From an uncultured Clostridium sp. (GTDB lineage Bacteria; Bacillota; Clostridia; TANB77; CAG-508): a stretch of DNA of 19,715 bases. Made by a program: the position numbers and the translations under genes. The notes under the pieces are model-generated. The model worked only from the letters and a program-made list of their open reading frames with translations, did not search any database and was not told the DNA's origin. Positions 15,478 to 19,715 of the stretch are shown piece after piece (position 1 is the stretch's first letter; each line of letters begins with the position of its first letter). The stretch lies in contig USRT01000033.1 of NCBI GenBank assembly GCA_900557195.1, positions 1-19,715 of the forward strand, written 5' to 3'.

Positions 15478-15792
15478 ACTTATATTCATTTATAAAAAAT
15501 ATAGAAATACACAACTTTAAGTCTCTTTTCATACACATTATTTAACATTATCGTTCTTTATCCATATCTTTTTCTTTTATATCAAATTCAATTTCTATAT
15601 CAGTATATTTTTTATAAATACTCATTTTATTAATCATCTTATAATTTATTCTTATGTGTTATTATTTTATCTATTATTTAGTTACCTATAGTTATCTATA
15701 TTCTACTTAATATAATTTAAATATCTTATATAATCTTTTATCTTTCTTTATAATATTTTATATTTAGATATATACCTAACTACATATACAAT
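15478..15792. other. AT-rich intergenic stretch
   Basis: Between two terminators. Apart from one very short minus-strand frame (15548-15637) I see no gene, RNA or clear repeat. Confidence 0.5.
15548..15637 (-). CDS. Possible 29-aa charged microprotein
   Basis: A short frame reads MINKMSIYKKYTDIEIEFDI followed by KEKDMDKER and a stop. A second in-frame ATG is at 15625. It is rich in Lys, Asp and Glu, has no recognised motif and no convincing RBS. It may be a remnant of a larger gene or chance. Confidence 0.2.
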   Translation of the reverse strand: MINKMSIYKKYTDIEIEFDIKEKDMDKER

Positions 15793-15832
15793 AAAAAAAG
15801 AGCCATCGGACAAAGTGTCTGTAGGGCTCTTT
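15793..15832 (-). terminator. Terminator of the 3D-domain gene
   Basis: On the minus strand, AAAGAGCC pairs with GGCTCTTT, with an inner CAGACA/TGTCCG helix (one G-U) capped by CTT, followed by T7. It lies about 20 bases past the stop codon. Confidence 0.88.
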
Positions 15833-15853
15833 AGAGGAATAATTGCAATTACT

Positions 15854-16498
15854 TTACCATGTAACCGCAATATCAATTCGGTATGGATCTTCATATGTGA
15901 AAGTACCTGTATCACATACTATTCCCATTCCGAGAGACGTCTCAACTAGAGTACCTCTTGGATGAAGTTCTAAGTCTGCAGCACACATTACATATTGCCC
16001 AAACATCTTTACCCCATCCTCGCGTATCCAATATTGATACTCCTCGTAACCGGCTTCATACATGATTTTGATAACTCCATCCATATTGAGATTGTACCAA
16101 GTCTCATTACCAGATGGACCTTCAATCAATCCAAGATCCCGAGTTAGTATTGATTCCGATTCAATAAGTTCAATCTCAGATGTTGCCTCTTCAGTAGTAG
16201 TTGTTGTTACTTCTGTCGTTTCTTCTTTTTCTGTTTGTACTGTTGTAGTTTCTGTTACTGTTGTTTGGATGATGGCTGTAGTTTCTGTTGCTGTTTGTAC
16301 TGTTGTGGTTTCTGTTACTGTTGTTTGGATAATAGTTGTAGTTTCTGTAGTAATTGGTATGTTTTGTTCAATTGGCTCTGCAGTAGCTGCAAAAACATTA
16401 ATAACAATCCAATATAATGATATTGTTAATATCATACTTATTACAACAATTCCTGCAATTGGAAGTAACAAGCTCCGGGTACCATTTCTTCTGTTCAT
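15854..16498 (-). CDS. Membrane-anchored 3D-domain protein with Thr-rich linker
   Basis: 214 aa. A basic N-terminus (MNRRNGTRS) and a hydrophobic segment at about 10-37 ending in AAATA give a signal anchor or signal peptide. Residues about 45-108 are a Thr/Glu/Val-rich linker with a 20-residue unit (TETT.IIQTTVTETTTVQT) repeated twice, likely spanning the wall. The C-terminal 80 residues (ETWYNLNMDGVIKIM ... FGQYVMCAADLELHPRGTLV ... GIVCDTG ... YRIDIAVTW) form a small double-psi beta-barrel of the 3D type, with Asp175, Asp196 and Asp209 as the three expected aspartates. Relatives occur in wall lytic enzymes and resuscitation-type proteins, so cell-wall remodelling is likely. Base use looks visibly richer in G and C than the neighbours, a hint of transfer. 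GGAGG precedes ATG 16498. Confidence 0.82.
   Translation of the reverse strand: MNRRNGTRSLLLPIAGIVVISMILTISLYWIVINVFAATAEPIEQNIPITTETTTIIQTTVTETTTVQTATETTAIIQTTVTETTTVQTEKEETTEVTTTTTEEATSEIELIESESILTRDLGLIEGPSGNETWYNLNMDGVIKIMYEAGYEEYQYWIREDGVKMFGQYVMCAADLELHPRGTLVETSLGMGIVCDTGTFTYEDPYRIDIAVTW
16231..16350 (-). repeat. Two tandem 60-bp repeats in the Thr-rich linker
   Basis: 16231-16290 and 16291-16350 match with a few substitutions, each starting (plus strand) CTGTTTGTACTGTTGT. They encode the 20-residue linker unit and could change copy number by slippage. Confidence 0.8.
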
Positions 16499-16547
16499 TT
16501 TCTTTTTCCTCCAAATTTTTCTATTTTATGCATATAGCATTACTATA

Positions 16548-16576
16548 ATTATATCATATTTTAATATTTTATACAA
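16548..16576 (-). promoter_or_regulatory. Promoter of the 3D-domain gene
   Basis: On the minus strand, TTGTAT (16576-16571), a 17-base spacer ending in TGA, and TATAAT (16553-16548). The TGnTATAAT extended -10 makes up for the weak -35. Confidence 0.65.
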
Positions 16577-16613
16577 ATCTACATGTAATTTGCTGTATTT
16601 ATATTGAAAACGT

Positions 16614-16628
16614 CTTAAAATCGATTCT
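16614..16628 (+). repeat. Isolated exact copy of the CTTAAAATCGATTCT motif
   Basis: Identical over 15 bases to the motif in long repeats A and B, here without the rest of the repeat. As at 5960 and 9005 it is followed by CG. It lies in the divergent gap between the 3D-domain gene and the recombinase gene. Confidence 0.8.
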
Positions 16629-16683
16629 CGTAAACCACAATTAGAAACCATTGTAATATATGCACATTTTTAAATTTACACTA

Positions 16684-16711
16684 TTGACATTAGTTTAATT
16701 AATGATAAAAT
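16684..16711 (+). promoter_or_regulatory. Promoter of the recombinase gene
   Basis: Perfect TTGACA (16684-16689), 16-base spacer, TAAAAT (16706-16711). The gene's RBS AAGGAAGG and ATG follow within 35 bases. Confidence 0.65.
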
Positions 16712-16744
16712 GAAAAAATAAAAACAAAGGAAGGTAATAATCAA

Positions 16745-17722
16745 ATGATAAATATAGAAAATAATCCTAGCTTTTTAAATTCTTTTTTAGATTACACAGC
16801 AACAATCTTAAATAAATCACCTAATACTATAAAAGAATATAATTATGACTTGGCTATGTTTCTTAAATATATGAAAATACACTTTCATTTAACAAATAAA
16901 ACAGACTTTAAGGAAATTAATATTAATGATTTTCCTGTTGATATACTAAAAAATATAAAATTAGAAGATATTCATGCATTTATAGCTTATTTAGCAACAA
17001 ATCTTAATGCAAAAGCTGCAACTCGTGCTAGGAAAATATCTACCATAAGAATATTTTTTAATTATTTAACAAATAAAGCCCACATATTAGAAATAAACCC
17101 TGCACAAACATTAGAAACTCCTAAACAAGATAAACGTATTCCTAAATACCTATCTTTAGATGACAGTAGAAGGCTTTTAAATATTACTGCTACAGAAGAA
17201 AATCGTAATAAAGAAAGAGATTTTGCAATAATTACTTTGTTTTTAAATTGCGGTATGCGTTTATCTGAATTAGTCGGTATAAATATGAAAGACATCGATT
17301 TTGGAGAATGTAAACTTAATGTAATTGGTAAAGGAAATAAAGAAAGAGCTATTTATTTAAATAAAGCTTGTATAAATGCAATAAATGATTATATTAATGT
17401 TAGGCCCAAAGAAAACATACAATATGATTCCAGAGATGCTTTATTTCTAAGTGAACGTAGAGAGCGCATTAGTAATAGAACCGTGCAATATATTGTTAAA
17501 CAGGAATTGCTTAAAGCTGGTTTAGATATAAATAAATATTCTGTACATAAATTAAGGCATACTGCTGCTACTTTAATGTACAAATATGGCAATGTAGATA
17601 TAAGAGCATTACAAGAATTATTAGGTCATGCTAGCATTTCCACAACTGAAATATATACTCATGTAGACAATGAACAAGTGCGCAATGCCGTTGAAAGCAA
17701 TCCATTAAGTAATTTTAGTTGA
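16745..17722 (+). CDS. xerC: Tyrosine recombinase, XerC/XerD type
   Basis: 325-aa site-specific recombinase. An N-terminal SAM-like DNA-binding domain (about 8-112) precedes the catalytic domain (about 133-318). All catalytic residues are visible: Arg172 (CGMRLSEL), Lys196 (IGKGNKER), His268 and Arg271 (HKLRHTAATL), His295 (LGHASIST) and Tyr304. It is slightly longer than classical XerC (about 300) because of an insert at about 50-75 that is common in clostridial homologues. Xer recombinases resolve chromosome dimers at dif. No dif-like site or phage genes are seen nearby, so I favour a housekeeping role over a mobile-element integrase; XerC versus XerD cannot be settled. It has its own promoter. 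Confidence 0.88.
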   Translation: MINIENNPSFLNSFLDYTATILNKSPNTIKEYNYDLAMFLKYMKIHFHLTNKTDFKEININDFPVDILKNIKLEDIHAFIAYLATNLNAKAATRARKISTIRIFFNYLTNKAHILEINPAQTLETPKQDKRIPKYLSLDDSRRLLNITATEENRNKERDFAIITLFLNCGMRLSELVGINMKDIDFGECKLNVIGKGNKERAIYLNKACINAINDYINVRPKENIQYDSRDALFLSERRERISNRTVQYIVKQELLKAGLDINKYSVHKLRHTAATLMYKYGNVDIRALQELLGHASISTTEIYTHVDNEQVRNAVESNPLSNFS

Positions 17723-17747
17723 TTTTCTTGCGTAAATGTTATATAAT
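17719..17747 (+). promoter_or_regulatory. Promoter of the 155-aa membrane protein gene
   Basis: TTGATT (17719-17724, overlapping the end of the recombinase gene), a 17-base spacer and perfect TATAAT (17742-17747). A short dyad ATAGC-AAT-GCTAT lies between it and the RBS. Confidence 0.6.
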
Positions 17748-17788
17748 ATAATAGTAAATAATAGCAATGCTATATTTAGGAGGTTTTT

Positions 17789-18256
17789 ATGAAAAAAAGA
17801 AGCAAACGGATAGTCATTCTTTTACTCGTTGCCATTATTTTGACTGTACTTGCATTTGATCTTTTTCGGAAACCAAATGTAAGAATAGAGGAGTCAGATT
17901 CTGATTCTTCTATTGTTGTAATTACCAACCTTGAAAATAGGACTATAGTTGTGGAAAGAAATAAAGCAAGAAGTATTTGGCTGAAACATAATGAAAATGC
18001 GTCAATTGATAAGGATAGTCTCAAAGCTATCAAGAAAGTATACAATGCCAAATTAGTAGTAATACTGATTATAGTTTTTGTTATAGCTTTTGCAATATAC
18101 TTGCTTATGCATTTTACTATTGTAGCAGATGTTGGTACAAGAATAGGATTTTTGGGACTCCTATGGTATCTATTATTGGCTATTGGCATCGCATTTTTCT
18201 TGGTGTTTCTTCTAAGTCTAATTGTAAACATTGGTCCCAACATATTTTACTGGTAA
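17789..18256 (+). CDS. Unknown small membrane protein
   Basis: 155 aa, not recognised. The N-terminus is basic (MKKRSKR) and is followed by a transmembrane helix at about 8-25. An extra-membrane stretch of about 60 residues (27-87) has an acidic SDSDSS patch and a short beta-rich part (IVVITNLENRTIVVER). Two more hydrophobic regions lie at about 88-112 and 118-148, the second long enough for one or two helices. AGGAGG before ATG 17789 is an excellent RBS. It has its own promoter and terminator, so it is a single-gene unit. An antisense frame of almost equal length exists, but the RBS, promoter and terminator all favour this strand. No function is proposed. Confidence 0.75.
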   Translation: MKKRSKRIVILLLVAIILTVLAFDLFRKPNVRIEESDSDSSIVVITNLENRTIVVERNKARSIWLKHNENASIDKDSLKAIKKVYNAKLVVILIIVFVIAFAIYLLMHFTIVADVGTRIGFLGLLWYLLLAIGIAFFLVFLLSLIVNIGPNIFYW

Positions 18257-18265
18257 TTAGGCCAT

Positions 18266-18304
18266 GCCGATATTCTATTTTTTTCATAAGAGTATCGGCT
18301 TTTT
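18266..18304 (+). terminator. Terminator after the membrane protein gene
   Basis: GCCGATATTCT (18266-18276) pairs with AGAGTATCGGC (18289-18299) over 11 bp with one G-U, followed by TTTTT (18300-18304). Confidence 0.88.
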
Positions 18305-18314
18305 CATTGTATAG

Positions 18315-18335
18315 GAAAAATAGGAGATTTCTCCT
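18315..18335 (-). terminator. Probable terminator of dpaB
   Basis: On the minus strand AGGAG-AAAT-CTCCT is followed by ATTTTT, just past the dpaB stop codon. The stem is short (5-6 bp) but placed correctly. Confidence 0.6.
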
Positions 18336-18345
18336 TTAATAACGC

Positions 18346-18924
18346 TTAAATTAGTATAGGTTGAATTTGTTCTTTATCTAATGCAAACTCCAGTGTAGGA
18401 ATTATATATTTGGGATCAAATACTAACGAACGTGGCTTGGTTATGGGATTATCTTGTCTAAATGGTACAAAGAAATAATTATTCCTATTAAGTAATTTTC
18501 CTATATTTTCAGCACTTCCTGATAAAGCATCATTTGTAGATATTGCAACAACTACAGGATTATTATTTCTTAAATGTGATTTTGTTGCCATTGTTCCTAC
18601 ATCATCTGTTATTCCATTTGCTAACTTTCCAATAGTATTTCCCGTTGCAGGAGCTATTATTAATATGTCTGTCAAGCCTTTTGGACCAATAGGTTCTGCT
18701 CCTTGAATTGTGTGAATTATTTCTTTTCCTGTTATTTCTTCAATTTCTTTTATAAACTCTAGCGCCGTGCCAAATTTTGTATCCATGTTATATGCATTTT
18801 TAGACATTATTGGTATTACGACTCCTCCCTCTTCCATAATCTTTTTTATTTGAGGAATAGTATATTTAAAGGTGCAAAATGAACCAGTTAGTATAAATCC
18901 AATTTTTTTGTCTTTTATTTTCAA
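18346..18924 (-). CDS. dpaB: Dipicolinate synthase flavoprotein subunit B (SpoVFB)
   Basis: 192 aa, full length. Subunit B of dipicolinate synthase, made in the mother cell, works with subunit A (SpoVFA/DpaA) to form dipicolinic acid from a lysine-pathway intermediate; the product fills the spore core. Flavoprotein-family motifs: GFILTGSFCTF (9-19), AEPIGPKGLTDILIIAPATGNTIGKLANGITD (about 77-107), the MATKSHLRNNNPVVVAISTND run (about 112-132) and FVPFRQDNP. TTG 18924 is used, with GAGGTGAT just upstream. dpaA, usually adjacent, is not beside it here: the upstream neighbour is ackA. The promoter at 18960 matches sigma-K, as expected for spoVF genes. Confidence 0.95.
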   Translation of the reverse strand: MKIKDKKIGFILTGSFCTFKYTIPQIKKIMEEGGVVIPIMSKNAYNMDTKFGTALEFIKEIEEITGKEIIHTIQGAEPIGPKGLTDILIIAPATGNTIGKLANGITDDVGTMATKSHLRNNNPVVVAISTNDALSGSAENIGKLLNRNNYFFVPFRQDNPITKPRSLVFDPKYIIPTLEFALDKEQIQPILI

Positions 18925-18959
18925 AAAAAATCACCTCACCTTCTAATTTCAAATTACTA

Positions 18960-18986
18960 TATAATATGAAATTATGTAAATAGAGT
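18960..18986 (-). promoter_or_regulatory. Sigma-K-like promoter of dpaB
   Basis: On the minus strand, AC (18986-18985), 16 bases, CATATTATA (18968-18960). Spacing and -10 are the same as at the multicopper oxidase gene. ACCTCAC in the -35 area can also pair with GTGAGGT around the dpaB RBS, but the -35 side should lie outside the transcript. Confidence 0.7.
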
Positions 18987-19022
18987 GAGGTAATCTTTTA
19001 GTATTTTAATACATATGTTGCT

Positions 19023-19715
19023 TTATTTTGTTATTAATTCTTTGGTATCTCTTGCTATCATAAGTTCTTCATTTGTTGGTATTACAAATACTTTTACTTT
19101 TGAATCTGATGTAGATATTTCCACCTCTTTGCCTCTGCAGTTATTTGCTTCTTTATTTATCTTAACTCCCAAAAATTCCAAGTATTCACAAATTTGCTCT
19201 CTTACATCTATTCCGTTTTCTCCTACTCCTCCTGCAAAAGTTATCACATCAACGCCATTCATTTGTGCTACAAATCTTCCTATATATCCTACAACTTGAT
19301 ATACAAAATTATCTATAGCAAGTTCTGCTCTTTTATTTCCATTAGGTATTTCTTTTTCTATATCTCTATCATCTGCACTTATTCCAGATAGACCTAGTTT
19401 TCCTGACTTTTTATTTAATATATTATCCATTTCTTTAGCAGATAATCCTTCTTTTTCCATTAAAAATGTTACTATTGATGGATCTATGTCGCCTGAACGA
19501 GAACCCATTGGTACACCTGCTAGAGGTGTTAATCCCATAGAAGTATCTACAGATTTTCCATTTTTAACAGCACATAAACTTGCACCTTGGCCTAAATGAC
19601 AAGTAATTATTTTTAAATCTTCTATTGGCTTATTCATTACTTCTGCGACTCTTTGTGAAACAAATTTATGAGATGTTCCGTGGAAACCATATTTACGAAT
19701 TTTGTATTTTTCATA
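19023..19715 (-). CDS. ackA: Acetate kinase, C-terminal part (runs off the window)
   Basis: 230 codons plus stop; the open frame continues to the last base, so the N-terminal portion of the roughly 400-residue enzyme lies outside. AckA interconverts acetyl phosphate + ADP and acetate + ATP in fermentation. Visible signatures: KYGFHGTSHKFVS at the very edge, IITCHLGQGASLCAV (nucleotide and phosphate binding), TPLAGVPMGSRSGDIDPSI, and near the end ITFAGGVGENG and the IPTNEELMIARDT motif. The alignment is collinear with the family and nothing is broken. The next gene downstream is dpaB, which has its own promoter. Confidence 0.97.
   Translation of the reverse strand, partial: YEKYKIRKYGFHGTSHKFVSQRVAEVMNKPIEDLKIITCHLGQGASLCAVKNGKSVDTSMGLTPLAGVPMGSRSGDIDPSIVTFLMEKEGLSAKEMDNILNKKSGKLGLSGISADDRDIEKEIPNGNKRAELAIDNFVYQVVGYIGRFVAQMNGVDVITFAGGVGENGIDVREQICEYLEFLGVKINKEANNCRGKEVEISTSDSKVKVFVIPTNEELMIARDTKELITK

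Noticed and set aside
16062..16607. 181-aa plus-strand frame antisense to the 3D-domain gene
   Set aside because: It is a Ser/Val-rich mirror of the Thr-rich linker repeats. The minus-strand gene has signal anchor, 3D domain, promoter, RBS and terminator.
16745..17722. Recombinase considered as integrase of a mobile element carrying the repeat-bounded modules
   Set aside because: No att-like duplication, excisionase or phage genes nearby. It lies about 6 kb away beyond a spore-type oxidase region, and its sequence fits a chromosomal Xer protein. The shared 15-mer at 16614 is the only link.
17776..18243. 155-aa minus-strand frame opposite the membrane protein gene
   Set aside because: Same length as the plus frame but without RBS or promoter; the plus strand has AGGAGG, a TTGATT-N17-TATAAT promoter and a terminator.

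Overview
The window is very AT-rich. It carries endospore genes (yabP, yabQ, a dipicolinate synthase subunit) next to divIC, rho and ackA, which points to a spore-forming, low-GC Clostridia-type Firmicute. I cannot name a genus.

Layout. 1-2810 (+) is housekeeping and sporulation: yabP, yabQ, divIC, rho. 2840-5310 (+) holds a LysR-type regulator and two small hydrolases, each block closed by a long perfect hairpin. 5310-10860 is an accessory region. Two minus-strand gene pairs, fic + PHP phosphoesterase and toxN + a 72-aa ORF, lie between three copies (A, B full length; C truncated) of a long AT-rich non-coding repeat. The toxN pair has a full type III toxin-antitoxin layout: consensus-like promoter, about three 38-46-nt tandem repeats (antitoxin RNA), terminator, strong RBS, ToxN-like toxin. 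10870-15480 holds a 1204-aa six-cupredoxin multicopper oxidase (-) and a divergent LysM protein (+). 15790-18300 holds a secreted 3D-domain protein with a Thr-rich linker (-), a XerC/D-type recombinase (+) and an unknown membrane protein (+). 18320-19715 (-) holds dpaB (spoVFB) and the 3' part of ackA, which runs off the window.

How the genes fit together. dpaB and the multicopper oxidase share a 17-bp stretch around a CATATTATA -10, each with AC exactly 16 nt upstream, as expected for a sigma-K promoter. This suggests the oxidase is made in the mother cell late in sporulation and ends up on the spore surface, perhaps with its LysM neighbour. The repeat-bounded segment looks like a small exchangeable defence or toxin island. 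A 15-bp motif, CTTAAAATCGATTCT, occurs three times in repeat A and three times in repeat B, and once alone at 16614.

Most interesting: the repeat-bracketed modules with a complete type III TA locus; the shared sporulation promoter; the oxidase's reordered copper ligands (HxxHxH and HCH first, then the two HxH pairs); and a hydrolase whose nucleophile-elbow serine is cysteine and whose 5' end looks frameshifted.
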